Assembly: GCA_026390735.1 (NCBI GenBank)
Contig: JAPLFJ010000026.1
Span: forward strand, 1 to 64,000
Direction of reading: 5' to 3'
Source of the DNA: Ignavibacteriota bacterium
GTDB lineage: Bacteria; Bacteroidota; Ignavibacteria; Tepidaquicellales; Tepidaquicellaceae
Length of the DNA stretch: 64,000 nt
Shown here: one piece after another, positions 7,833-18,747 of the stretch
Layout: every line of letters starts with the position of its first letter
How positions within the stretch are numbered: position 1 is the first letter of the stretch
Notes under the pieces: model-generated
Seen by the model: the letters and a program-made list of their open reading frames with translations, nothing else
What the model was told of the DNA's origin: nothing
Databases searched by the model: none
Position numbers and translations under genes: made by a program

Positions 7833-7921
7833 CGGAAGAGGAGAGATTCGAACTCTCGGTACAGTTTGACCCGTACGACGGTTTAGCAAACCGTTGGTTT
7901 CAGCCACTCACCCACCCTTCC
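7833..7921 (-). tRNA. tRNA-Ser(GCU)
   Basis: On the minus strand the acceptor GGAAGGG pairs with CTCTTCC (one G-U). The anticodon arm is ACGGT-TTGCTAA-ACCGT, anticodon GCT. A long variable arm typical of class II tRNAs follows, then a T arm containing TTCGAAT. The discriminator is G73, as required for tRNA-Ser. CCA is not encoded. It decodes AGC/AGU codons. Confidence 0.95.
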
Positions 7922-8083
7922 GTGTTCTGTGCTAAATATTTACAATATTAATTGTAACCTCCCAAATTAATATTCTATTCCCTCAATTGCAATTCTAATT
8001 ATATTATACAAAATCAGGATTTATAGTATTATTCAAAGGGAAAATTTAAAGTCTTAAGATAAAGGAAACTGATTGTTGATTTA

Positions 8084-9073
8084 TTATTTTTTTAAAATCG
8101 TTGAAATTGAATCCCCTAACATACTGCTGAATTTATTTGCTTCATTGTACGTCAGATGACTGCCATCAGAAAATTGTTCGTTATAGTCGTAGTTGTCAAA
8201 ATTAAAATATCTGATACCATATTTAACACCTAATGACTTAATATAATCATTGAACCATGGGAACTTCTCATTTTCTATTTTTCTTAATCTGTCTGAAGTT
8301 GGAATTCTGATGAATACAATCTTCGATTTCTTGTATGAGATCTGTTCTATTTTATTCTCAAGTTCATTCTTTATCTTAAATATTAAGTCTTTGTTCTTAT
8401 AATTCTCAAGCAATAAGTATTTATAAAAATATACGTTCAGTTCTTCTGAATAAGCTTTGTAACTGCCAAGTCTTACATTGGATGTCCATCCGCTGGCTGA
8501 TGAATATTTTGATATTTTGCCGTATAAAAGCAGGTTAGTGAATTCATTGAACCCTAAAAGAAATCTGTATTTCCTTCTTAAGTATTCATTTATTTTGGTC
8601 TCTGATACGCTATATGGATTCCTGAGCTTAAAAGGAAAAGTTAAATACTTTTGTATGTTGATATTATTCCCGCTTTTATTGTAGTAGTTTGAGTCCAGAA
8701 AACCGAAGATGTCCGCAGGTGATACAGCAAGAATTATTGTCTCAGGCATCTTATCATATGAAAGGATATCTGCGAGTGTCAAGTTTATAATTGCACCATC
8801 TTCACTCAGATTTAAATATTTGCACTCTTGATCGCTGGTATTTAATAAATCAGCATTCACTCCGCATTTCCCCCTTGAGTCACCGATTACAATACTGTAT
8901 CTAATGTCATTCTTGCTCATAGTTTTGGAAGTTATTAAAGTGTATTCACTCGTATACGTAACATTAACATCCTTTTTGATATATAAAAATTCCGTCGCGG
9001 CAATTAATGTCGCAGTTACTAATAATATTATGACTAATAATATTTTAGAATTTAAAATAGATGAATGTATCAC
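8084..9073 (-). CDS. Membrane-anchored SGNH-hydrolase-like protein paired with MBOAT
   Basis: A 329-residue protein with one N-terminal membrane span (about 9-30) and an extracytoplasmic domain. A block I-like GDS motif (Gly64-Asp65-Ser66) and a C-terminal D-x-x-H (Asp303, His306 in DGSHLT) give the Ser and Asp/His expected of an SGNH catalytic triad. Such proteins accompany MBOAT acyltransferases in DltD, AlgX/AlgJ and PatB-type systems and complete O-acylation of surface polymers. Its start overlaps the end of the MBOAT gene by 29 bases, so they are translationally coupled. Sequence similarity beyond the motifs is not obvious to me, so the exact substrate is unknown. Confidence 0.7.
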   Translation of the reverse strand: MIHSSILNSKILLVIILLVTATLIAATEFLYIKKDVNVTYTSEYTLITSKTMSKNDIRYSIVIGDSRGKCGVNADLLNTSDQECKYLNLSEDGAIINLTLADILSYDKMPETIILAVSPADIFGFLDSNYYNKSGNNINIQKYLTFPFKLRNPYSVSETKINEYLRRKYRFLLGFNEFTNLLLYGKISKYSSASGWTSNVRLGSYKAYSEELNVYFYKYLLLENYKNKDLIFKIKNELENKIEQISYKKSKIVFIRIPTSDRLRKIENEKFPWFNDYIKSLGVKYGIRYFNFDNYDYNEQFSDGSHLTYNEANKFSSMLGDSISTILKK

Positions 9074-10460
9074 TTTCGCCTTTTAAAATTATAATTGATG
9101 TGTATAATAAAACTATAAATACTACGTATAATATCTTTACGTATACATTCTCCCTGTTGAAAATATTCTTAAAGAAGTCAAGATACCCATATTGTGCTGT
9201 AAGTGTTATAATTAACAATACTAAAATCGTTAGTTGAGGTAAAAGTTCCAGAACGTCTGTACCTGCATTGTTAAATGTAAACATGTATCTGTAAATCTGA
9301 AATGCTCTTGGTAAATCAGCTCTGAACAAAACCCATAATAGCGTTACTGCAACAAACACAATTACTTGTTTAACAATTATGCTATACTTTGATTTCTTAA
9401 ACTTCTTCTCGATTCCTGTTGCCCGCTCAATAACCATAAATAAACCATAAAAACCTCCCCATAGCAGATAATTCCAGCCTGCACCATGCCATAGGCCGCA
9501 TACTGCAAAAGTTATAGTTGTTGCTAATGAATATACAAGAAGCTCTTTATTCTTCCTTTTGATATTTGGCAATCTTCTGTGGAGGTAGAATGAGAGTGGA
9601 AGAAATATATAATCCCGCAACCATAAAGATAATGTTATATGCCATTTCCTCCAGAAATCTGTTATCGAATATGCCGAAAATGGTTTGTTAAAATTGGCAG
9701 GTACTTTGAAACCGAATAACATTGATAAGCCTATCGCAATATAAGTGTAACCGTTGAAGTCAAAATAAATCTGAAGACTGTAAGCGAATGATGATATCCA
9801 TGCATTTAATGACGTTACCTGTAACCCTGAGTCAAATATTCTGGATACGTAAGGGGATAAATTATCTGCAATGACTATTTTAAAAAATAATCCAATCGCT
9901 ATAATCTGAAGACTCTGGTTTGTTTTCCCAAAATTTACTTCCTTTCCCGGTAATCTGTCACTGAAAAATTCTTTTACTCTGTAAATTGGACCGGCTGAAA
10001 CAGTAGGGAAGAATAATGTGAACAATAAATAATTGCTGAAATTCTTCTCGCATTCCTTTCTTTCATAATATATATCTAATATGTATGCTATGTTTTTAAG
10101 AGTGTAGAACGAAATCCCTAATGGTAAGACGATATCAAGTTTAATACTACCGTTTCCTGTTATAAATGGTGTAAAACTATCTATGTATTTGAAAAGTACT
10201 AAATTTAAAAGATTAATTATTACAGTTAATACAGTAATATACTTCCTTGATTTGAAATTCAGTAAATTCTTTCCAATTACATAATTAAGTAAACTGTAAA
10301 ACATTAATATGAAGAGATAAGAAGGATATTTCGCTGATAAATAAAATACTGCACTTACAAGTATTAAATATACCTTCTCAATTTTAGTTGATCTGACTAA
10401 TAAATAACCTATGGAAATGATTAATATGTATATTAGAAATGTATATGACGAAAATGGCAA
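9045..10460 (-). CDS. MBOAT-family membrane O-acyltransferase (AlgI/DltB type)
   Basis: The 471-residue polytopic membrane protein carries the MBOAT signatures: YFDFNGYTYIAIG, the WRKWHITLSLWLRDYIF segment (about 270-286) and the invariant catalytic His325 in GLWHGAGWNYLLWGG. The family moves acyl groups, usually acetyl, across or onto extracytoplasmic polysaccharide (alginate, peptidoglycan) or teichoic acid. It is first in a two-gene minus-strand operon with the SGNH-like protein. The large glycan locus 24 kb away and peptidoglycan are both possible targets; the sequence does not decide. Length is typical of AlgI. Confidence 0.9.
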   Translation of the reverse strand: MPFSSYTFLIYILIISIGYLLVRSTKIEKVYLILVSAVFYLSAKYPSYLFILMFYSLLNYVIGKNLLNFKSRKYITVLTVIINLLNLVLFKYIDSFTPFITGNGSIKLDIVLPLGISFYTLKNIAYILDIYYERKECEKNFSNYLLFTLFFPTVSAGPIYRVKEFFSDRLPGKEVNFGKTNQSLQIIAIGLFFKIVIADNLSPYVSRIFDSGLQVTSLNAWISSFAYSLQIYFDFNGYTYIAIGLSMLFGFKVPANFNKPFSAYSITDFWRKWHITLSLWLRDYIFLPLSFYLHRRLPNIKRKNKELLVYSLATTITFAVCGLWHGAGWNYLLWGGFYGLFMVIERATGIEKKFKKSKYSIIVKQVIVFVAVTLLWVLFRADLPRAFQIYRYMFTFNNAGTDVLELLPQLTILVLLIITLTAQYGYLDFFKNIFNRENVYVKILYVVFIVLLYTSIIILKGESDTFIYFKF

Positions 10461-10698
10461 ATGTCAGTATATTTAGTTATTGTATTGTTGTTTATTAATT
10501 AAAAATATCGGTTTAAGCTCTAAAATATGAAATAATATGTTTCTTTTTTAAGATATTTTCAAGTTATTAAAGGTTTGGCTTGATAGTGCCCTTTATTAAT
10601 TCATTAATTGACAGAATTAATTTTATTCCTGACCTTCGCTTCTTTTACTATATTATCATTAGACTTTTATTAACCCTATGATTTTTATAATTTGTATG

Positions 10699-12003
10699 AT
10701 GAATGCAGTTGAAATAATAAAGAAGAAAAGAAACGGCGGAAGACTTACCGAAGAAGAATTAAGATTTTTTATTCACGGTTTTTTAACGGGTGAAGTTGCA
10801 GATTATCAGGTTACTGCTATGCTTATGCTCATACACTTTATGGGTATGGATGATGAGGAAACTCTGAACCTCACTGACCTTATGCTTAACAGCGGTGAAA
10901 TCATTGATCTGTCCGAACTCAAAGGTTCTAAAGTTGATAAACATTCCACAGGCGGTGTCGGAGATAAAACTTCTCTGATTATTGCTCCTCAGGTTGCACA
11001 TTTTGGTATTTATGTCCCGATGATTTCTGGCAGGGGACTCGGTCATACTGGTGGTACTCTCGATAAACTTGAATCGATTCCGGGTTTTAATATCAATATG
11101 AACGTTCAGCAGTACAAGGAAACTCTCGCAAAGGTTGGATGTGTTATGATTGGACAGACTGCAAAAATTGCCCCCGCTGATAAAAGCTTTTATGCTCTTA
11201 GAGATGTTACAGGTACTGTTGATAGTATCCCGCTTATCACTTCAAGCATATTAAGTAAGAAACTTGCTGAGGGTGCAGAGGCGCTGGTGTTTGATGTTAA
11301 GATGGGAAGCGGTGCTAATCTTCAGAATGAAGACGAGTCGAGAGAACTTGCAAAGAAACTTGTAAGCGTTTCAAAGAAGTTTGGAAAGAAAGCAATAGCT
11401 ATATTAACTGATATGCACGAACCACTTGGCAATAAGATTGGTAACTGGCTTGAGGTGGAAGAATGTATTGAAGTAATGAACGGGGCTGAAGTAAATGATT
11501 TAGTGAAAGTGAATAATGTTCTTGCGGGTGCGATGATTTATCTTGGCGGAAAAGCTAACAGTATTGATGAGGGCGAGAAGATGGCGGCTGATGCATTAAA
11601 AGATGGCTCTGTTTATAAAAAATTTTTGAATATGGTGAAAATACATGGCGGTGATACTGATTATATTAAAGATTATAAGAACCTGAAACGTGCTAAGTAT
11701 AGTTCTGTTATCAAAGCTAATGAAAATGGGTTCATAAGTAAGCTCGATGCTTATGGATTTGGTCTTGCTTCGGTTGAACTTGGAGCAGGCAGAAGGAAAG
11801 TTGTTGATAAAATTGATTATCTCTCAGGAATTGTTCTGAATATGAAGTGCGGTGATAAAATTTCTAATGGGGATGTTATCTGTGAACTCTTTGCCGAAGA
11901 TGCTGAGAAACTTAAAAGTGCTGTTGAACTCCTGAATGGATCAATTAAAATAGATAATGAAAATAAATTCACTAAGAATTTAATTATTGATATAATAGAT
12001 TAA
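10699..12003 (+). CDS. pdp: Pyrimidine-nucleoside phosphorylase
   Basis: Catalyses phosphorolysis of uridine, thymidine or deoxyuridine to the base plus (deoxy)ribose 1-phosphate in nucleoside salvage. Family motifs include KVDKHSTGGVGDKTS (phosphate site), SGRGLGHTGGTLDKLE and the pyrimidine-binding region ALRDVTGTVDSIPLI with SSILSKKLA. The length of about 434 residues and the alpha-domain/C-terminal domain order match Pdp/DeoA. ATG at 10699 is chosen because the family begins MNAxxIIxKKRxG; an in-frame ATG at 10678 would add seven hydrophobic residues. It is followed after 2 bases by the thermonuclease gene, suggesting a nucleic-acid salvage operon. It could be deoA-type; uridine use cannot be excluded by eye. 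Confidence 0.9.
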   Translation: MNAVEIIKKKRNGGRLTEEELRFFIHGFLTGEVADYQVTAMLMLIHFMGMDDEETLNLTDLMLNSGEIIDLSELKGSKVDKHSTGGVGDKTSLIIAPQVAHFGIYVPMISGRGLGHTGGTLDKLESIPGFNINMNVQQYKETLAKVGCVMIGQTAKIAPADKSFYALRDVTGTVDSIPLITSSILSKKLAEGAEALVFDVKMGSGANLQNEDESRELAKKLVSVSKKFGKKAIAILTDMHEPLGNKIGNWLEVEECIEVMNGAEVNDLVKVNNVLAGAMIYLGGKANSIDEGEKMAADALKDGSVYKKFLNMVKIHGGDTDYIKDYKNLKRAKYSSVIKANENGFISKLDAYGFGLASVELGAGRRKVVDKIDYLSGIVLNMKCGDKISNGDVICELFAEDAEKLKSAVELLNGSIKIDNENKFTKNLIIDIID

Positions 12004-12005
12004 TT

Positions 12006-12590
12006 ATGTTCAAGTTGACAGGGAAAATAATATCGTCAATTTTCACTCTGGGATTAATAATCCTTCTGGTTGGGTTCTTTATTGTTAAAAAGTTTACCGA
12101 TTCAGATAAAGTATTTGATAAGAATGAAAAATCCGGTAATTACATAACTGTTATCAGAGTGGTTGATGGCGATACTTTTGAACTTGAGAATAAAGAGAGG
12201 GTGAGGTTGCTCGGTATAGATACACCTGAGAAATATGAATCCAAGAAACTTGATAAAGATGCTGAATCAAGTGGGATGGATAAGAAGACAATTAAGAAAC
12301 TAGGACAACTCGCAAGCGATTATGTGAAAGGGTTCGTTGAAGGTAACAAAGTAAGACTTGAACGCGACCCAACTAATGAAGACAAGGACAGATATGGCAG
12401 GCTGTTGAGATACGTATATCTTGAAGATGGAACATGTGTTAATGCAAAGATTGTTCAGGATGGTTATGCACAGGTTTATGAGTCTTTTCCTATAACAAAG
12501 ATGGATGAGTTCAGAAAGTTGCAAAGAGAAGCACGGGAAAATAACAGGGGTCTTTGGGGACCTGTTGAAGGACTTAAACAGTTTAAATGA
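12006..12590 (+). CDS. Membrane-anchored thermonuclease (SNase domain)
   Basis: A 194-residue protein with an N-terminal membrane span (about 8-28) and one staphylococcal-nuclease domain. By comparison with S. aureus nuclease, the calcium and catalytic positions are present: Asp56 (VVDGDT), Arg67 (RVRLLG), Asp72-Thr73 and Glu75 (IDTPE), and Arg131 (DRYGRLL). It should cleave DNA and RNA at the outer face of the inner membrane. Starting 2 bases after a nucleoside phosphorylase gene, it fits a nutrient-scavenging pair: external nucleic acid digestion followed by nucleoside breakdown. A clear terminator follows. Confidence 0.9.
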   Translation: MFKLTGKIISSIFTLGLIILLVGFFIVKKFTDSDKVFDKNEKSGNYITVIRVVDGDTFELENKERVRLLGIDTPEKYESKKLDKDAESSGMDKKTIKKLGQLASDYVKGFVEGNKVRLERDPTNEDKDRYGRLLRYVYLEDGTCVNAKIVQDGYAQVYESFPITKMDEFRKLQREARENNRGLWGPVEGLKQFK

Positions 12591-12602
12591 ATTTGATATA
12601 TT

Positions 12603-12632
12603 AACCCATGACTTTTGTCGTGGGTTTTTTGT
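12603..12632 (+). terminator. Terminator after the pdp-nuclease operon
   Basis: AACCCATGAC / GTCGTGGGTT form an imperfect stem around a TTTT loop, followed by TTTTTT. Confidence 0.8.
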
Positions 12633-12661
12633 AACAGGAAGAAAATTAAATTATATAATAA

Positions 12662-14131
<1,470 letters not shown>

Positions 14132-14185
14132 TATTTATTTATATAAATTCATTTATTATTTTATCTCAAAATATAAATATTAAAT

Positions 14186-14905
14186 ATGGATAACTTTAAT
14201 AATCAGCAATACGTTCACGCAAGACCCGTCGAAAAAGACAGAACCAATGAAATGGTTCGCAGGTTTATGCTTGCAGTCTATAACTGGATGACACTTGGCC
14301 TCGGTCTTACGGCAATCGTTGCTTTTGGTGTCGGACGGACGTCATTGGTCAACATAATCTTAAATACACCGGGACTTTTCTGGGGAATCATCATAGTGCA
14401 GTTTTTAGTAGTTATAGGGATGTCTGCTCTTATGAATAAGATTCCTTCGATAGTTGCAATTGGATTGTTCTTCCTGTATGCTCTGCTTACTGGTGTAACT
14501 TTCTCAATTTTATTCCTTATATACACTGAAAGTTCAATCGCATTCACTTTCTTCACATGCGCAGCAATGTTCGGTGGTATAAGCATCTTCGGTTATATTA
14601 CAAAGATTGACCTTACTGCAATAGGTGGTTTCTTAATGATGGGATTGTTTGGTCTGATAATAGCATCTGTTGTTAACATCTTCCTGCATAGTTCAACAAT
14701 TTACTGGATTACATCTTATGCAGGTGTTATTATATTTGTAGGTCTTACAGCCTGGGATACTCAAAGAATTAAAAAGATGGGTATGTTTATGGACTCGAGC
14801 AGTGAAGACGGAAAGAAGGCCGCTATCTTCGGAGCACTTATGCTGTATCTTGATTTCGTGAATCTCTTCCTTTATCTCTTAAGATTTATGGGAAGTAAAA
14901 AATAA
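14186..14905 (+). CDS. Bax inhibitor-1/YbhL family membrane protein
   Basis: A 239-residue protein with seven predicted membrane spans and the family pattern MxxVYNWMTLGLGLT near the N terminus, a central GIFxTK-like stretch (FGYITKIDLT) and the closing GALMLYLDFVNLFLYLLRFMG. Homologues form pH-sensitive calcium leak channels (BsYetJ) or interact with FtsH and membrane quality control (E. coli YccA/YbhL group). The cellular role here is unproven. It follows guaB and ends at a hairpin terminator. Confidence 0.9.
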   Translation: MDNFNNQQYVHARPVEKDRTNEMVRRFMLAVYNWMTLGLGLTAIVAFGVGRTSLVNIILNTPGLFWGIIIVQFLVVIGMSALMNKIPSIVAIGLFFLYALLTGVTFSILFLIYTESSIAFTFFTCAAMFGGISIFGYITKIDLTAIGGFLMMGLFGLIIASVVNIFLHSSTIYWITSYAGVIIFVGLTAWDTQRIKKMGMFMDSSSEDGKKAAIFGALMLYLDFVNLFLYLLRFMGSKK

Positions 14906-14926
14906 TTATTATTGTAGTTTTATACT

Positions 14927-14966
14927 AAAGGTTGTTCAACTTAAACGTTTAATAACCTTTTTTATT
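14927..14966 (+). terminator. Terminator after the Bax inhibitor-1 gene
   Basis: AAAGGTTGTT (14927-14936) pairs with AATAACCTTT (14951-14960), ten pairs with one G-U wobble, then TTTT. It lies at the convergent junction with the minus-strand gene ending at 14962. Confidence 0.7.
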
Positions 14967-15489
14967 GAAATGAAGCATATAGTCCTATTCCTAAAAAAGA
15001 CGAACCTGAACACAAAGCACCATTCCCGATAATACCTAAGTTTGGTGTTAGTTTTACTTTTAAATCTGCTCCAACTTTCAGATAGATTTTGTCCTTATTG
15101 TCAGACCCACCGTTAGTTGCGAATTGAAATGCTCCGCCTGCAAAAGCATCGAATCTTACAGTTTTACCTTCTATGGATAATCGCGTGATTGCATTCAGAT
15201 TTGTGAATGGAGAACCGGTTTCCTTACCGCCGACTGTGCTTCTCCAGATTCTGTCTGCACCAAAACGCATACCGAGAGATTGCCAAGTGCTGTTCTTATT
15301 GCGATTGCTGAATAAGTCAAAATCAATCGAAGCACCGATTGTAGTAATGAATATTATAGTTGATGCATCTATTTGAATGCTTCTGAACTGAGGATTGGAT
15401 TCGAAATCCGTAGAATCGGTTTTGCTCTGTGAATAAATGGTGGAAGTGTATACTACAAATATAAGAACTGCGAATATGATTCTATTCAT
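14962..15489 (-). CDS. Small secreted beta-barrel-like protein, function unknown
   Basis: A 175-residue protein with a clear signal peptide (1-20, ending TIYSQ). The mature part is made of alternating short strands (RFGADRIWRS, IGASIDFDLF, VRFDAFAGGAFQF) and ends in GLYASFQ, whose terminal aromatic-x pattern resembles small outer-membrane beta-barrels. I recognise no named family. It is transcribed alone toward the Bax inhibitor-1 gene. An outer-membrane location is inference from composition and terminus. Confidence 0.6.
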   Translation of the reverse strand: MNRIIFAVLIFVVYTSTIYSQSKTDSTDFESNPQFRSIQIDASTIIFITTIGASIDFDLFSNRNKNSTWQSLGMRFGADRIWRSTVGGKETGSPFTNLNAITRLSIEGKTVRFDAFAGGAFQFATNGGSDNKDKIYLKVGADLKVKLTPNLGIIGNGALCSGSSFLGIGLYASFQ

Positions 15490-15598
15490 TCTGTAAATAA
15501 GGTTAATGTAAATTAGTATTCCCGTCTGAGAGATTAAAGGGAGTATTTAATTGTTAATCTGTATATTTGATATTTAATTTTTAATATTAAATATTTCT

Positions 15599-16453
15599 CT
15601 ATATCCATCTTCTCAGTACAAATTCCTTATTCCTCCAAGCACGTTTGCCGAATTCATTTACAGGTTTGTAGTCTTCCATTATTTTTGATAAACGGACTTT
15701 AAGTCCATTCGTATGAACGCCCTTATCTGGTGATGATTCGATAGTAGTGTTATCATCGAGTACAATTACTACATGACCTTTTATCACAATTAGGTCCAGC
15801 GGTTTTAATAAAGGAATAATCTCATCAATTGATTTATCCTCTATGTTTACTGCTTCACCATAGTTTAACAGTGAAGATGTGTTTCTGGGAGTGTATCCCG
15901 CTGTTGACTGATAGAGCAGGCCCGAACAGTCAACACCTTTGAGTATCCATAGGTTCTTGGTTTTTGTATCTATCTCTGCTTTTGGTTGATAATAACTCAG
16001 CATAGTATAAATCCCATCCGCATAATTGCCTCCCCACATATACGGATAACCGATTAAGGATTTCATAAACTTAACAACATCGGATTGATTTGGTCTCTCA
16101 ACGATTCTGCTGTTTGGTTTTTCATCATAGGTGTTCACAAACCTGCTGTCTAAATAAAAATTTCCGTTGTACTGATAGTCATCGGTCTTTACTCTATAGT
16201 ATATCAGCCCTCTGTCCTGAAAATCAACTATCTCGAGTATATTAAATACCGTTCCCGGGAATGCAATAAATTCCATCTCGCCGATTAGTCCTCTTTTATC
16301 AAGTTTCACAATTGATCCATCAGTTCCTCCGAATATAAGAAATTGGTCATAAGTGTTTAAAACGGGGGTATAGTCAATAGCAAGTGCATAAGTTTGTGAA
16401 TATGCCTTTGATAACAGGGGTAATAGTATTAATATAATTAATAGTTTTTTCAT
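15599..16453 (-). CDS. Secreted NlpC/P60-type cysteine hydrolase with an insertion
   Basis: The 284-residue protein has a signal peptide (1-20), an N-terminal SH3-like region (about 20-110, with IGEMEFIAFPG) and a C-terminal NlpC/P60 domain. It has the substrate motif YPYMWGGNYADG (137-147), catalytic Cys176 in GVDCSGL and His227 in IKGHVVIVL. The family cuts gamma-D-Glu-diaminopimelate bonds of peptidoglycan stem peptides. About 28 residues lie between the YMWGG motif and the catalytic Cys, much more than in Spr or gamma-D-glutamyl endopeptidases, where the two are nearly adjacent. It is related to YkfC/DUF1460-like bacterial SH3 plus P60 enzymes of murein peptide recycling, which would be the best alternative name. 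Confidence 0.82.
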   Translation of the reverse strand: MKKLLIILILLPLLSKAYSQTYALAIDYTPVLNTYDQFLIFGGTDGSIVKLDKRGLIGEMEFIAFPGTVFNILEIVDFQDRGLIYYRVKTDDYQYNGNFYLDSRFVNTYDEKPNSRIVERPNQSDVVKFMKSLIGYPYMWGGNYADGIYTMLSYYQPKAEIDTKTKNLWILKGVDCSGLLYQSTAGYTPRNTSSLLNYGEAVNIEDKSIDEIIPLLKPLDLIVIKGHVVIVLDDNTTIESSPDKGVHTNGLKVRLSKIMEDYKPVNEFGKRAWRNKEFVLRRWI

Positions 16454-16525
16454 CTAAATAAATTGTTATAAAATTATAATATGCTTAATTTTAAAATAAT
16501 ATTAATATAAGAACAAATATTCAAG

Positions 16526-18742
16526 ATGAAAAAACTTTTAACGGTTTTATTAATGATTTTTGCCGTGAATTTATATTCACAGGTTGTCATAAATGAGGTT
16601 ATGTATGCACCAACTTCTCCGGCTAAGGAATGGTTTGAGATTTATAATACTTCAAATACTCCTGTCAGTTTGCAGAACTGGAAATGGAAAGATGCTGCAA
16701 CTTCAAACCCTGTAAGAACCGTTACTGCTTTGAATATTCCAATCGGAGCAAATTCTTTCGCCATTATCTGCGAGGATTCTGTAACCTTTAAATCAACATT
16801 CCCTGGCGTTACAGGCTTGATACTCCAGTCGAGCGGGTGGAATGCTTTGAATAATACGGGGAATGAAAGTGTGGTACTCTTTAATGGCTCTAGTGTTGTG
16901 ATAGATAGTTTGGGATATACAAATACCTGGGGTGGCGGTACAGGAGGCTTTTCTCTTGAGAAAATTAATCCTGCAGGTGCTACTAATCAGCAAAGTAACT
17001 GGGGTACTTCAATTGACCCTTTGAAAGCTACACCTCTCAGACAAAATTCTTTAACTCCAAAACAAAATGATTTAATTCTGAAGAGCTTTGTTATCAGTCC
17101 CGTACAGCCAAATGTCGGTGATAGTCTTAAACTTGATTTTGTTATTAAAAATATCGGATTGTTATCAGCAAATAATTATACATTGAATATTTATAAAGAT
17201 ATAAACTTTGACAGTATAGCAGCGCCTTCTGAACTTATTAATACTCAGACATTTACAACTGCGTTGAATCAGAATGATTCGGTTTCTTACAGGTACGGAA
17301 TTGCTAATATTGACAGTGGTAAAAAACAATACATAGGGATCGTTGTGTATGCTCCTGATGGAGATACTATCAATAATAAACTTATACGCAGTGTTACAGT
17401 TGGCGGACAGTCTGTTACAAGCGGATTGATTATTAATGAAATTATGTATGCACCAACTTCTCCCGAACCTGAATGGATTGAAGTGTTTAACAATTCTGGT
17501 GCTCCTTTAAACATAAAGAACTGGAAAATATCTGATGAATCAGGACAGGGCTCACCGGTTACTATTACTGCAGGTGACAGGATAATAAATACTAATGATT
17601 ATTTAGTAATTGCAAAAACAAATGCAATCGTTCCTTTGCATCCCCTGATGGATACGTCAAAAGTTATTTATGTTTCGGGTTTGCCGACATTTAATAATGA
17701 CGTTGATAAAGTTATAATATTCAACAATGCAAGTGTTATTGTCGACCAGGTGACATACCGTTCAAACTGGGGCGGAAGCAGCAGAAATTCTCTTGAAAGA
17801 ATATCGTTCACTAAGCCCTCCCAGGATTCTACAAACTGGATGACTTCACTGGATTGTGAAAACTCCACTCCAACAAGATTAAACTCTTTCGGAAATGTTG
17901 TTCTCGGTAACAGGAATGATTTAATTATAAATGAAATTATGTTTGACCCGTTAACTATAAGCAGTGAGTACATTGAATTATTTAACAACTCGGGTAAGTA
18001 TATAAACCTTAATGGATGGAAAGCAACTGTGGGAAGTTCAACATTGAATTTATTCAATGGATGCAGTTTCTACATTCAGCCGGGTGCATACCTTGTGCTT
18101 GCATCTGATACTACACTTTACAACAGGTTCGGAAATATGAGGGGTGTTGACAGTACAAGGATTGTAATTTTTAATTCAAGTCTTGGACTTAGTAATTCAG
18201 GGGCTATGATAAAAATCAGCGATGTACTTAATAATACTATCGATTCTGTTTACTATTCTCCAAAGTGGCATAATAATAATTTATCCGATACAAAGGGTTA
18301 TTCACTCGAGAGGATTAATATAGGTTTGCCTACAACACTGCCAAGCAACTGGAGCTCGTGTGCTAATCCGCTTGGAGGTACGCCTGGACAGAAGAACAGC
18401 ATATTCGCGCAGAATAATAAAGAGTCTTCATTAAGTGTTTCTCCGAATCCTTTTTCACCGGATGGAGATGGGTATGAAGATTTTACAATCATAAAGTATA
18501 AGCTAAAAGCCAACACTTCTCAAATCAGAGTTAAGATATATGACGTAAAGGGAAGGATTGTAAGAACCCTTTCTAATAGTCAGTTTGCTAACAGTGAATC
18601 ACAGATTATTTTTGATGGTAAAGATGATGGCGGACAGAAATTAAGAATAGGGATTTATATCGTTTTCCTTGAAGCTGTGGATGATATGGGTGGTACTTAT
18701 GAACAGGCTAAAACCACTTTAGTGGTTGCGGCTAAATTATAA
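16526..18742 (+). CDS. Secreted protein with three lamin-tail domains and a FlgD-like C-terminal domain
   Basis: The 738-residue protein has a signal peptide (1-19), then three lamin-tail (LTD) domains starting near residues 22, 302 and 470. Each opens with the same pattern (INEVMYAPTSPAKEW, INEIMYAPTSPEPEW, INEIMFDPLTISSEY). Between the first two is a CARDB-like adhesion module (about 185-290). The last 95 residues begin SVSPNPFSPDGDG and form the FlgD Ig-like/T9SS-associated C-terminal domain. Bacterial LTD proteins are cell-surface proteins, often with nucleases or polysaccharide-active domains; none is present here. It is followed after 5 bases by the TMTC-like gene. Confidence 0.85.
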   Translation: MKKLLTVLLMIFAVNLYSQVVINEVMYAPTSPAKEWFEIYNTSNTPVSLQNWKWKDAATSNPVRTVTALNIPIGANSFAIICEDSVTFKSTFPGVTGLILQSSGWNALNNTGNESVVLFNGSSVVIDSLGYTNTWGGGTGGFSLEKINPAGATNQQSNWGTSIDPLKATPLRQNSLTPKQNDLILKSFVISPVQPNVGDSLKLDFVIKNIGLLSANNYTLNIYKDINFDSIAAPSELINTQTFTTALNQNDSVSYRYGIANIDSGKKQYIGIVVYAPDGDTINNKLIRSVTVGGQSVTSGLIINEIMYAPTSPEPEWIEVFNNSGAPLNIKNWKISDESGQGSPVTITAGDRIINTNDYLVIAKTNAIVPLHPLMDTSKVIYVSGLPTFNNDVDKVIIFNNASVIVDQVTYRSNWGGSSRNSLERISFTKPSQDSTNWMTSLDCENSTPTRLNSFGNVVLGNRNDLIINEIMFDPLTISSEYIELFNNSGKYINLNGWKATVGSSTLNLFNGCSFYIQPGAYLVLASDTTLYNRFGNMRGVDSTRIVIFNSSLGLSNSGAMIKISDVLNNTIDSVYYSPKWHNNNLSDTKGYSLERINIGLPTTLPSNWSSCANPLGGTPGQKNSIFAQNNKESSLSVSPNPFSPDGDGYEDFTIIKYKLKANTSQIRVKIYDVKGRIVRTLSNSQFANSESQIIFDGKDDGGQKLRIGIYIVFLEAVDDMGGTYEQAKTTLVVAAKL

Positions 18743-18747
18743 TATCG

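Noticed and set aside
10608-10613. TTGACA promoter element for the nucleoside phosphorylase
   Set aside because: No -10 or TA-N2-TTTG element occurs 16-20 bases downstream, so the hexamer is probably chance in AT-rich DNA.
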